Assembly: GCF_011745365.1 (NCBI RefSeq)
Contig: NW_024468913.1
Location: forward strand, 496,001-560,000
Length of the DNA: 64,000 bases
Source of the DNA: Cryphonectria parasitica EP155
Lineage: Eukaryota > Ascomycota > Sordariomycetes > Diaporthales > Cryphonectriaceae
Reading direction: 5' to 3'
Below the pieces are notes generated by a model. It searched no databases. It saw only the letters and a list, made by a program, of their open reading frames with translations, and had not been told where the DNA came from. A program made the position numbers and the translations under genes. Below are positions 22,171 to 33,067 of the stretch, piece by piece; the stretch's first letter is position 1, and every line of letters starts with the position of its first letter.

Positions 22171-25003
22171 TTAAGGTTCATGCTCCACTATGTTATCAAG
22201 TCTTGGTCGTAGATGCGCCAAATTAGATCGACCCTTTTCGTCCGTGTAGGCTCTGAAAACCTCCCGCCTCATGAACCTCCGAGGTGCCCGGCGGCCAGTG
22301 AACAGCTCAAATTGCGCAAATCCTTGCTCTGGCAGAATGTCGAGACCATCCATTGTGACCCAGCCCCGATGAGCTTCTCGATGGCTCTGGCTCAGAATTG
22401 GGGTGTACAACGTCTTGTACACAAATTCGACCACCACACCGCCAGTCGGACTCTCCAGCCATTGTGGGGGCAACGAAAAGTCTGCGCCAGGGTTGCCTCC
22501 AGGGATGCAAGAGACAATCATTGTTGGTTGTCGCCAGCCCTCTGGCCACGGGTCGTCCCTTGTGCGCAGGATATGAAAGCGGGTTTCAACGTCGGACTTG
22601 GGGCCAAAGAGAGGGAGATCGTCTCTCGCCAGGAGTCTCGTGAAATGAGCAACGAGCTTTTCGGCATTTGCATAGCTGAGAGAGGGTGGTCAGTAAAGCC
22701 TAGACAGAGCCAGTAGTAGTCGTTATGTGTCTGTCACAAAAGGTATCATGAACTCACGTGCGATTGAACACGCAGATGTTCTTGACACCCAGCTGCAGCA
22801 TAGAGTACACCGCAGCTCTTGCCATCCCACCTGCGCCGATGACCAGTCCACAGCTGTTGGACCGCACTGCGTTGGCCGGCGACAGACCTCGTCGAATGCA
22901 CGCCCTGATACCGATCCAGTCCGTGTTCTCCCCATAGAGCGCCTTGATAGGTCCAGAACGGTTGCGGCAGTGAAAGAGTCGAGCATCCTCTGGAACCGTT
23001 CCGTCATCATCCAGTGATCGAATAGGTATCAGGGTATTGACAGCACCAATCGCTCTCGCATGCTTGCTCAACGAATGAGTAATGCTAATGATTTCCACCT
23101 TAAACGGAAGGCCTATGGAGGCACCAGCGAATTGCGGGTCCATGACGAGATCGTGTAAGCTCCGGATAGATGTAGTACAATGAGGCTGGTAGTGGTGAGG
23201 AATGCCGCACGCGGCAAGTGCAGCGTTGTGCATTGCGGGTGACAGACTGGCAGAAACGTCGCCGCCGATAACGTAGAGCTTCATGGCGTCATATACGAAT
23301 GACGAGTAGAGGCCCTTTGTCAAGTCGAGGGCTGTCACGCAAGGCTGGGGATAATAGCTATCGATGTCGTAGCCCGTCTTCGCCGCCGTCGATCCAGCTG
23401 GCAGGACCGAGGTCAGCACCTGGTTGCAACAAGCCGAATTCCTCCCCTTCCTGCCCGTGTTGTATGCGATAACGGGCAGTCTGGGTTCCCCAAGATCATC
23501 AATCTTGGCTTGCAGGTAGCTGACATCAAAGTTATCTGGATAGTGCTCAGCGACACGAGTGAAGCGAACCATGTCGCACCCAAGGCTCCTGGCCCTCTGG
23601 TAATATGTCATCCATGAAGGATCCCTCCACGATGGTGCGGGCGCTTTGGGTATCTGGAGATTCCCGACAAGCTTGGTCCGTCCCGCTGTCATGCGTAAAT
23701 GGGAAACGTAGGTGTCCTCCAATCTCAAATCGACGGTTATATACTCGGCGGCCAGGCGTAAGCCATGCTGTAGGTAGTCCAGATACAGAGATTTCCACGC
23801 ATCGTCTCGCAATGCCGACCCGGGAAACACAACATGGTAGAGGATGGGGATAACTGTATTCCGCCTGATGTCGGACAAGGCCCGACTGATCTCACCTGCG
23901 TGTTCGGGAGTGATGTGCCTTCCATTCGGCCTGAAAGCGGGATTCACCAGGTCGTCCACCACAATCTCGATGGCGTCTGCGCCCGTCTCGATATCTTCAA
24001 TGTCGACGTGTTTCGCAAGCAGGATCGACAAGGGGATCGAGACAGCATACGTAAAACGCCTGTCCTCGGCTGGTATGGATGCGAGGGGAAACGCGGACTC
24101 GATGAAAGGTATCGTTCCTTTAGGCAAGATGAGCGACAAGAACTTGAAAAAGTGCCTCTCAGCTCTCTTCAGTGTTAGATAGGGTGCAGGTGATCTCTCG
24201 TCGAGTTCCGTGATGAGTCCATCCAGCGAGTCGGCCTTGTTCTTCTTCAGCAGGTCCTCGGACACGTTGAAGAATTCAAAGTGGCTGCACTTCCGAAGCA
24301 CAAGGCCACTGGCATCCAAGAGATCCTTCAGTCTTGCATCATCAGGTACCTTGAGATGTTCCTGAATGGCTTTGGAGTCTCGGACGATATAGACCACAGG
24401 CATCCTGCTGCTGTAGTCCCGGAGTACGGACTGCACGTTACGCTCCATCCATGAGCATACTATAATGGTGTTGTTCTGGCAGCGACGGAATAGATCCTTC
24501 AAGACCTCAGTCTGTCGGCTGTGGTAATCAACCAAGCCATGTTGCTTCTTGTATGCCTGACTCGAGAGGCCAGTGACCTCGTGGAACGCCCGTTCAGCAT
24601 CCATAACCTTTCGCTTCATGGCACTGGAGGCGATGATGGCCAGGGTGGTCTTGCCAGTTCCTCGAACTCCGGTGATGACTATGGAGGCTTGTGGGCCGAA
24701 CATGCGAATACAGGAGAAGTCGGACGTGGACCGTGGGGAGCTCGGCGCAGAGCGAGAGGCTGGACAGCGTTGTTAGACTTTGAGGAAAAGAAAGGTACAC
24801 CCTGGGCAGGGAGATTGTGCCATACCTCTTGCTGAAGAGTAATTTGACGTGTGAGGCGATGAATCAGAGATGGAACCATACTGCCTGTTGAAGCCGCCGG
24901 TGTAGGGGCCCTGATTTCTGGAAATTGGATCGTGGTGGCCATCTTCCCGTTCAGCAGCCATGGTTGAGAAGTTGCGTTTGGTTCCGGCTACAACAGAAGC
25001 CAT
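22171..25003 (-). CDS. qa-1S: Quinate repressor QA-1S/QutR (894 aa, 3 exons)
   Basis: Repressor that blocks the QA-1F activator when quinate is absent. The family derives from the last three domains of the pentafunctional AROM protein (shikimate kinase, type I dehydroquinase, shikimate dehydrogenase). Exons are 25003-24826, 24759-22758 and 22675-22171; phases 1 and 2 are consistent. The N-terminal ~78 residues are a Ser-rich regulatory lead ending [12 protein letters not shown]. The kinase-like domain keeps a P-loop GVRGTGKT (90-97). In the dehydroquinase-like domain the Schiff-base Lys region reads [11 protein letters not shown], with Arg (about 458) where the enzyme has Lys. The dehydrogenase-like domain keeps [10 protein letters not shown] but has GLPFK in place of VTMPHK. 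The C-terminus [19 protein letters not shown] is strongly conserved in repressors. The protein is likely catalytically dead in domain 2. Confidence 0.95.
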
Positions 25004-26029
25004 CTTGACTCGCTGTTGGCAGTGCCAAGGCGTACAGAATGATCTTGCGGCGATTGACGAGTGTTATCGTGCCCTGTGGGTATGATGAGCGTCTATGTCT
25101 CCTCTCGCATCGCTCATGGCTACCCTTCCTTCTCCGTGGTGCACGTCGCTCTTGGAATTGCTGTCTTGTGTCCAAGGTAAAGGTGGTGAACCAAGACGGG
25201 GAGGGTCAGAATCAATCAATACCTGTCGAATCGTCTTAGCCCCCAAGCCGCGGCCTTTAGCCCCACGCAGTCGTCAGGATCCTTGTTCATCGACCAGCGG
25301 CAGTCCGTGCTGTCTTGAAGGCCGACTTCGTACGCTGGGATGGGCAGAAACTGACTGACGAGATGATGGGATTGGGGGGGGGGGGGCGGTTAATTCCTTC
25401 CTTCTAGCCCGCGACGGTTGAAGCAAGGCATGGCCTTCCTTCCCCTTCAAGATTGGGTAGGTAGGAAGCCCCACAAGAGGGTAAAACCTTAGCCGGGCCG
25501 ATTCCTTTGTCTCGTGCCTGCTTAGCTGCTGGGCGCCGCTGCATTACTGGGCTCAGCTGTCAAAATTTGCTGGGATCTCCCCGCACTCAGTGAGTGACCG
25601 TTCCCCGGATTCCCCAATCTGACCCCATGCAAGCCCCAGCACCCACTGGAAAAGACGGCCCAAAAGCTCCCCAGCAGGATGCTAGCTTTGGTAGAGCAGG
25701 CATCATGGCCTCGAAACCCCACCCTTTCCCAGTGATGCCCCCTCCGACGATGCGCCAGTGCTTCCGCTGCAATTTCCAATTCGTGCCCCGGCACTGTGGC
25801 CCAAGAAACTTGACTTCATTCATCCCTCCCTCGACGCTTCGGCAAAACGCACACACGCACCCTCACGCGAACGCACACCACAGATTGCGCGCGTCGTTTT
25901 TGCCTGCATCTGTTGGACTATGCGGATCATTACACAACAGAGGAACTGAGCACTGGCCATGCGTACTCCATAACTCGAACAGGGGACAATGAATGGGCCA
26001 GATACATCCTGATTGCGAGACCAACTGCG
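25004..26029. promoter_or_regulatory. Divergent qa-1S / qa-1F regulatory intergenic region
   Basis: 1.03 kb between the divergent repressor and activator genes, the arrangement also known from Neurospora. It contains a G13 tract (25374-25386) and the best QA-type site in the window (separate entry). Confidence 0.6.
25479..25494 (+). promoter_or_regulatory. Candidate QA-activator binding site between qa-1S and qa-1F
   Basis: GGGTAAAACCTTAGCC agrees with the recalled consensus GGRTAARYRYTTATCC at 13 of 16 positions and keeps the partial dyad. It lies about 480 bp from the repressor ATG and 535 bp from the activator ATG, where autoregulation would be expected. Confidence 0.4.
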
Positions 26030-28339
26030 ATGCCTTCGAAGCGAAAGGCTACAGCCACCTCCGCCACCTCCGAGGCCGACAATGCCACCGACTCGAGCCC
26101 TGCCAATACCAACACTTCTGCGCCCGTCAAGAGACAACGAGTGTCCAGGGCTTGCGATCAATGCCGAGCTGCGCGCGAAAAGTGTGATGGCATCCAGCCA
26201 CTGTGCTTTCCCTGCGTCTCCCAGAACCGTCCATGCACCTACGCCGCCAACCCCAAGAAGAGAGGCGTACAGACCGGATACATCAAGACCTTGGAGGTTG
26301 CACTAGCATGGCTCTTCGAAAAGGTTCCAGGGTGCGAGGATGCCCTCGACAATCTCTTGATGCACGAGGGCGGCCAGGGCCAGAACCTGCTCGTGGGCAA
26401 GGACTCAGATAAGGCCAACCGCCTGCACAAGAGATGGAGGAGGAGCAAGGTTCACAAGGAGATCGACCGTATCCTCTCTGGTGGCGATGTCGCTCAGTCT
26501 CGGGTCGATAAGTCCTCGCCTTCTGAGGATGGAGAGAGCGACAATGAGCAGAATGAGGAGACACCACAGACTCTTTCGAAGTCAAACCCTCTCCAAAGAC
26601 AGTTACAGTCGGCCGGGGGCCCACTTTTGAGATGCGCGGATGGCTACACTCCTTCCGACGCCCAGCTCGACTATGTCATTAAGCTTCCCTCAAATCACTG
26701 GCGGCTCGTCGACATCTACTTCAGCTATACGCACTGTTGGTATCCCATCTTGGAGAAGCAGGACCTCTTGAAAACTATCTACCTATACCCAGAGAATGGC
26801 CTTGACATCCGACAGATGGGGAATGCCTCTGCATCGCATGCCGAGCTCTGGGCTGCCATGGCGCTGGCATCCCACCAAGACGCCTCGAGTCTCAGGATGT
26901 CGACTACCGGGGTAACCGAAAGCACGACTCTGTCGTCGGACGATATTTACAACATCGCAAGGAGACTCGTGCCCTCAGAAGAGGGTGATTTCGAGATCCA
27001 GCACACTAGAGCACTGCTTCTCCTCGCCCTCATCAACGTCGGGAAAGGAAAGAAGACGTCCGCCTGGATTTTGGTCGGCCTGGCACACCGGATTGCTCTG
27101 GACGTGTCTGAGCTCCATAGTGGCGAAGAGCGGTCGTCCAGACAGGCCACGGCAGTATTGATGGGCTGCTATATCCTTGATACCCTCATCTCGGTACATC
27201 GAAGGGGCATGCCGAGCCTCGATACGGCGGGCATTAGCGAAGGCATGAGCATACCAGAGGACAACCTGGATGAGTGGCAGCCGTGGGCACCGTGTGAGGG
27301 GTTCGGCCCGACTCCTGGTGCGAGAATGTCCTCTCGAAGTCCAGCATATTCTTTGACGACTTTCAACCAAATATATGATGTCTTCAAATTTATGAGGAAA
27401 CGAACTATGCAGAGGCAGAATGGGCTTCTTTCGGGAGAGCATCCATCAGAGGCTATGATGCTCCTACACCAGACCATCAAGCCACGCCTTCCCTTTGCCA
27501 GCTTCATCATTTCTCGGGATTCCAGCTCGGTCAGCATCCCGTCCGCGTACGTACTGCGAATCTTGTTCTTATGGGTGGGTGCCATACTCGATTCTGTGGA
27601 CGCATCGCCCTGCGGTCTCATTCTAGAGTCTGTCGAGCAGTACTTGGCACAATTCGGCGCTTGTGGCGCACCGCCATTCTTTTCAAGCTGTTTGGCGATG
27701 ATGCGGCAGCACCCGAGCTTCAATGATCTTCACCCACAAGGCAAGGAAAGATGGCAAATGACACAAGATACCTTGGCTTCCATCTGGACGACACCAACCA
27801 CCAAACCACCCCGAACGGTTCCTCCAGTTCCCGCTCTCTCGAAGACCACAGCCACAGCAGAAACACCCCTGGCTGCCGCATCGGCCCATACCGCCCCTAC
27901 CGTCAGCACATCGACACCCCCCGACCTGTATAGCTCCGCCAGCCTCCAAACACCGGCCATCATACCTAAACAATTCTCTCCACAAAATCACACGCCATTC
28001 ATGATGGGAACACTGTCACCCTCGAAAGCCGTACACGACACTGTTATCGACCCTGCTATGGCAGACACCAGAATGCCCATGCTAAACACGCAGTCCATAA
28101 TGCACAGCGGCCCCGGCCCTCCGCTCCAGCAAGGGCAACGCATGCCCCCCACGCGGACTCTAGTCCACCGTGAGAGCTTCAACGCAGGGCCTCTGGACTA
28201 CGATGCCCTTCTAGACGACCTATCGTCGATGGACTACCTCGACCGCGTCGACGCTGATCCACAGTTCATGGCGAACCTGGGCTTCGCGCCGGGCTGTGAT
28301 ATCTCGGAGGTCTTGAGCCACGAGTTTGGGGCCATATAA
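26030..28339 (+). CDS. qa-1F: Quinate pathway activator QA-1F/QutA, Zn2Cys6 transcription factor (769 aa)
   Basis: Nuclear DNA-binding activator of all qa genes, including its own. The zinc cluster is Cys42, 45, 52, 59, 62 and 69, the exact C-x2-C-x6-C-x6-C-x2-C-x6-C spacing, preceded by a basic KRQRVSR. It is followed by the linker KKRGVQTGYIKTLEVALAWL, which is characteristic of QA-1F/QutA. A fungal transcription-factor middle homology region follows (around 230-560), with DIYFSYTHCWYPILEKQDLL near its start. The C-terminal third is Pro/Thr/Ser-rich and ends with acidic DYDALLDDLSSMDYLD-like activation sequence. It is a single exon. The ATG at 26030 (MPSKRKATA) is chosen because the upstream frame has no ATG and known orthologues start similarly. 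Slightly shorter than Neurospora QA-1F. Confidence 0.94.
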   Translation: MPSKRKATATSATSEADNATDSSPANTNTSAPVKRQRVSRACDQCRAAREKCDGIQPLCFPCVSQNRPCTYAANPKKRGVQTGYIKTLEVALAWLFEKVPGCEDALDNLLMHEGGQGQNLLVGKDSDKANRLHKRWRRSKVHKEIDRILSGGDVAQSRVDKSSPSEDGESDNEQNEETPQTLSKSNPLQRQLQSAGGPLLRCADGYTPSDAQLDYVIKLPSNHWRLVDIYFSYTHCWYPILEKQDLLKTIYLYPENGLDIRQMGNASASHAELWAAMALASHQDASSLRMSTTGVTESTTLSSDDIYNIARRLVPSEEGDFEIQHTRALLLLALINVGKGKKTSAWILVGLAHRIALDVSELHSGEERSSRQATAVLMGCYILDTLISVHRRGMPSLDTAGISEGMSIPEDNLDEWQPWAPCEGFGPTPGARMSSRSPAYSLTTFNQIYDVFKFMRKRTMQRQNGLLSGEHPSEAMMLLHQTIKPRLPFASFIISRDSSSVSIPSAYVLRILFLWVGAILDSVDASPCGLILESVEQYLAQFGACGAPPFFSSCLAMMRQHPSFNDLHPQGKERWQMTQDTLASIWTTPTTKPPRTVPPVPALSKTTATAETPLAAASAHTAPTVSTSTPPDLYSSASLQTPAIIPKQFSPQNHTPFMMGTLSPSKAVHDTVIDPAMADTRMPMLNTQSIMHSGPGPPLQQGQRMPPTRTLVHRESFNAGPLDYDALLDDLSSMDYLDRVDADPQFMANLGFAPGCDISEVLSHEFGAI

Positions 28340-29339
28340 TGAGTATCTTTGGGCTCTACAACCCTATCTCTGCTTGATCAAGCAGAACAGTCTGTACATA
28401 TATAGCGTGTGGAGGCGGTCCATTAATGCCAGCCATCTTGATCGAAATCCACGATTCCTGGTTTGCAGCGGAAATCCATAACAGCCCTGAATCTGTATTC
28501 TTGTTGAGACATCTCCGCTGTCAAACTCGTCTCAGCCTGCGGTGACAAGACATCCTATGCGAACAGTGCTTGGTGTTTTGAAGGGATTTTCTTTAAGTAG
28601 GCAATACTTGTATAGTTTCGGAGATTTGCTGACGGGTGCGCTTCTCGCTCTGAATTGCCTCAGTATTCTGCACATTGTCAACGAGGCTGTGGGTGCTTAT
28701 CCTCGAATCATGCCTCGAACCAAAAGTATAATAAAAGGCCAGGCAGGTTTGTTTTGCAGATAAAACATGAATGGCAAAGCCAGAATCCTTTGTTCCCTGC
28801 CAGCTGCATAATCGAGAGCAAGAACTTGTCAACATTTTCCAATTTCAAAGCAGTATGCTGCTGCAGCATTGCTGGTTCTTGCTGAGCCAGCACGCATGAA
28901 GTAAGCACATTTTTGTCGGGCCTTTATGCCTAATGAGGAATAGACGGACTGAATGTCCTTACAATTTTCAATCTGAAAGGGCTGTTTTCAGCCCTATAGG
29001 TCTCAATGCATGCTGACCCAGCATACATGTAATGTGAGTAAGCAGACCAGACCAGTATTTCATGAAGATTATGTTAAACATATGAACACGTGCTGTGGAG
29101 TTGTGGGGTGCTGCGCAGCTGTTTTGCTAAGTCCAACAGGTTACTTTATGTTTCAAAAAGAATGCACACTCACCTTGATTCTGCACTGGACTTTTCTGAA
29201 CAGATATTAAATGAAAAGAATGCATACCATTCCCAAGCCATGGTTTCACGCATCATAAGCAGATCTAATTTCCAAACCCCCGCGATGCAATATGCATCTT
29301 GACAAGTTGTCTTGACTGTACATTAGTCTGATGAATAAG
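28340..29339. other. Intergenic with palindrome cluster
   Basis: Between the activator stop and the SNF2-RING 3' end. A 170-bp stretch holds several short perfect or near-perfect hairpins (separate entry). No gene seen. Confidence 0.6.
28855..29028. repeat. Cluster of short palindromes (ATGCTGnnnCAGCAT and others)
   Basis: ATGCTG-CTG-CAGCAT at 28855-28869 recurs as ATGCTG-ACC-CAGCAT at 29010-29024, the latter extended by ATG/CAT. Between them lie TGCTGG...CCAGCA (28870-28892) and AGGGCTG-TTTT-CAGCCCT (28978-28995). They could form hairpins in DNA or RNA. The density suggests a relic mobile element or 3'-UTR structure, but no transposase or target-site duplication was seen. Confidence 0.5.
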
Positions 29340-32300
29340 TCAGCTCTTGATGCTCTTGCATATCGATGTGGAGGGAAAGGTTCTATTTACATCTTCGATG
29401 GTGTCTTTCATGAGAAAACGAATGATTGTAACTTTCTCAGTTTGGCCAAGCCTTTGTGCCCTTCCAAAAGCTTGTTGTTCCAAGAATGGGTTCCATTGCG
29501 GTTCCAGAAGGTATATCCGAGATGCAACACCCAAATTGAGCCTTATTAACATGACGAATTAGTGACCATTTAGAATGTTCGGCGCATCCCTGGTGTCTCA
29601 TGCATTCTTGTTCTCATTGTATTTGTCCAAGGTCTTACCCGACTGCCCCTGTTCCAAGGGTCATCAGCAATATACTGTGTCCTATCGAGGATCGAAATCT
29701 GTTGAGAATTTGACTTCGTTCGGTATGTGGAATGGACCCATGGATAAAGTAGAAGTGAAGATTCTGAGCCTGTAGAATAGTGCCGACAACATCCAAGGTC
29801 TTCTTCCAATACGAAAAGACGATACTAGGCGAACTATGTCAATGCTGGAATCACAGCAGAATTGATTTGTAATCTTACCTCTTCGCAGCGATATGCTTCT
29901 TGACATCATCAACGAATGCCAGCAACTTGGAGGGGTATTCTCTTGTCTGATGAAGATCGGGCTGAGTTGCAGACAATTCCCTTGATGCCGTTGCCTCCTT
30001 CAAATGGCTCAACACATTCCGCACAGTATTATCCATGGTACCAGCCCTACACGCTGGACAAGATCTGGTCTCTGATGATGCCTCACTGTAACACCTTCGA
30101 CAGGCCAGATGCTTGCATTGTGAGATGAGACGGCCACCATCTGTATCGAGATGATCGTTGATGCTGTATATTGTGTTGGAGCAAAACACACAGTTTGCTG
30201 CGTCGTTTTGCTGAAGGTAGCAAAGAGCATCTTCCAGATCATTCTCGTCGGAACAACTCCGCAGATGTCCGTGGTTACAGAAGAGGCGCAGCTTTAGCAG
30301 GGCCTGAAAGATCAGTGGACTACATGAATCAGTAAGACCACTGACATTCAAGTCGTCCAGCTTCTTGGCACGGCGCAGGATTTCTTCGTAATCGTTTCTT
30401 TCTGCTGAATTGAATTCCAAATGCTGAACTTCGATCACAGGCTCGGGCAGGCCGGCCACTTGTTTCGTTCTCCGCAAGCAAATCGAGGTCAAAAGTAGTC
30501 GGAGGGTTCTGTAACGATCTCGTACACTGCGCGTCTCCTGGTTCATAATGAACCTGCGAAAAGTCGCAGGATGGTCCAGTAATGGGACTCGAAGAATATT
30601 AACGAGAGAACTGATGTCTTCCAAAGAGTTTTGAAAAGGGGTGCCACTCAAGCACCAGCGGTGCTCAGCAGCAAGGCCAGCAATAGCTTGAAATTGCTTG
30701 GTCTTTCTGTTTCTCACTTCGTGTGCTTTGCATGACTTTGTCTTAGAAAGGATGGGTTTTTCTAATAGCAGTCTTCGTGATACGCTTACCTTCGTCCAAC
30801 ACAATCCGGAACCATTCGATTGTTCCGAATACACCAAACCCCGAGACACGACTCGTTGGACTTCACTTACGATGGTCTTATAAGTGGTGAAGACGATATC
30901 GCAATCTAAACATTCTCGCGCTCGTTCATGACGCCCCGGTCCATGAAACTTGACAACAGAGATGGTATTGCATTGGACATGTCTAGGTAATTGTTAGTTA
31001 TACTCTTTCCATATTATGTATGTGATGAACCAAGGTATTGTCCATCGTGACCTACTGTTGTAACTCTGCTAAATAGCTGTCAATGAGGACTATGATAATC
31101 ATTTCAGAAGTTTCAGTATCATGTATCACAACTCGGGGATCATATATAAGCACATGTCTCTTACTTACTCGAGGATGGCACAACAACAAGTGTTGCTTTT
31201 GATCTGGTATGAGTTGCGCTAGTGGACGATTCTTGCAATGCAAAAGCCGTTGCTCGTTCAAGAGATCCAACAATGGTAGCAAGCATCACCATTGTCTTGC
31301 CTAATCCCATCTCATCTGCTAGTAAACCACCTTTACATTCATATTTCTGTGGCCGCTCGAAGCCAGTGATCTTGTGTCGGTAACTTCGAAAATTGGGATG
31401 CAGAAGTCAGCTCGTAAATGGGTTCTCACTTGGAGACTTTCCAGGCTGACCTTTGTTCTTGCTTTTCCGTCACATGTGTCTCCCATAGAGAAAATCCGAT
31501 AGGTAGTGTCAGCGTTTCGCGACGGAGCACGAAATCGAGTGCTTGCATTTGATGACTTCCAAGGTGTGAGTATTTTCTGTTATTGTCAAGATTATTTGAA
31601 GTCTGACATACTCTTTCAAAGCGGTGACCAGCGCACCGCTTCCTCCTCGTTTCTGTAACATCGAGCTCTGTGATAGAGAATCTAGAATGGAGTTGAACTC
31701 AATACTGCTGCCTATTTCAATAGGATCGAAATCTTCTGAAGCAGTTGAAGTCTCTGGCTCGTCCGCTGCCTCATTTGTGTTGATTGCAAACATTGGGGTC
31801 GCATCAACACTAAGACCCTGCAGTTCTTGCACATGAAGAAAGTGAGGGTTGTAGTATTGTACACCTTGGCGTCCGGCGAGTGGCTCTTGTAAGTAAAACC
31901 CGGATAAGGACAGAGCTGTTCCGACTAAGTGTGCATCTTTCCGGTTACCATACACATTGATATCAATGACCATAGTTGCGAACCGGTTTGTCAGCCACGA
32001 CTTCGTTTTGTCACGAACTTGACCCGTGTCGACAATGGCCTCGAATTCAACATTGTACTTTTGGAGGATTTCGTGGAATACCTGACTGTGATTCTTGCTG
32101 AAAACCGCGAAGAAGTTGTCCGAATATTGCAAGCCGTACCACGCATCTGCGGATGACCTAGATTGTTTGTAGAGCACAGGCAATCGCTGGACACGTTCGG
32201 CGAACTGCATGTGGTGAGACTGGAGTAGCAGGCGGATGCAGACATCGCAGATCTTCGAGCCCTTGTTAGTCCGGGCCAGTTCAGGACATATAAGGTGGCA

Positions 32301-32494
32301 GAGGTGTTGCAGCTTACCGAGCCATAGCATAGGATACACGATGCATCTAGGGGCGGACCAACTGGATGTTGTCCCAGGTTGCTACCACACAACGGCTCAT
32401 TTACGTGTGTGCGTTGAGGAACCCAATCTTCAGTATCTCGACTCTCAGCCACGCTTATCCAAGGATGCATGCTCTCATGATGTATTTCGTCCAT
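29340..32494 (-). CDS. SNF2-family helicase with RING finger, RAD5/RAD16-like (about 866 aa, 9 exons, one frame break)
   Basis: Predicted nuclear DNA translocase/E3 ligase of the RAD5/RAD16 group. Exons (minus): 32494-32318, 32252-31612, 31555-31451, 31383-31169, 31089-31056, 30982-30790, 30725-29879, 29824-29639, 29541-29340. The helicase core has motif I GGLLADEMGLGKTM (~327-339), motif Ia VVVPSS, motif II DEAH split by the sixth intron, LSGTPFQNSLEDISSL, then an inserted RING-HC (CVFC...CKHLACRRC...CPAC), and helicase C with IVFSYWKKTLDVV, LGTGAVGLNLG and QAFGRAQRLGQTEKV. Eight intron junctions are phase-consistent with 54-97 bp introns. Exon 6 is one base short: translation from ...TTYKTIVSEVQRVVSRG cannot continue into GVFGTIEWFRIVLDEAH unless one base is added near the C4 run at 30839-30842. 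This is a real 1-nt deletion (pseudogene) or a sequence error. The start and the first intron are less certain. Confidence 0.8.
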
Positions 32495-33067
32495 GCTTGT
32501 GCTGGAAACTAAGAATAGTCGCAGCTAGTAGAATTGATCGTGAAGCTTTAGGGCCACGAAGAAACTTTTGAGGCGGTTTCAGGATCTTATATGACCGAGT
32601 TGATGTTCACTTCCCTTTCCCCAGAGAAACTTGTGTTTGATATGCACGTTGTCGCCAATGGCTGGGTTTCAGCTAAATAGGTCCATAGCGTATTGGAGAC
32701 ACAGAATCAACGATTTTGGGTGTTCATGCCAGCAAACATGAGTTGGGGGAAGGGTGAGGGGCTATTAAATGGCTACATAAAAAGCCACAGCCTCATTTTG
32801 GTTGGTAACTAGTAAATCTCCTATGCACATACCCTTGCTCAAAGTAGTACTTTAACCAAATCAAGGGGCTCACCTGCAGGTTCACAACCAATCGCCAACC
32901 CAGCACAGCTTCGTCGGGCGGCGGCATGTAATGCAGCTTAATATTAGGCCCAGAACAGCCACCTCTTGATGACACCCGTATAAGGCGAACGATTCTCTTG
33001 TTGATTCCCGTTCACGCGCAAACATCTCATCTCCAGTTTATAGCGAGCTGTACAAAGGTCGACCAAT
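32495..33067. promoter_or_regulatory. Divergent promoter between SNF2-RING and NACHT-C2H2 genes
   Basis: 573 bp between the two start codons, so the two genes may share regulatory elements. No specific motif assigned. Confidence 0.5.

Noticed and set aside
28340..29339. Possible transposon next to the SNF2-RING gene
   Set aside because: Palindromes are present, but no transposase, terminal inverted repeats with target-site duplications or long repeats could be identified.
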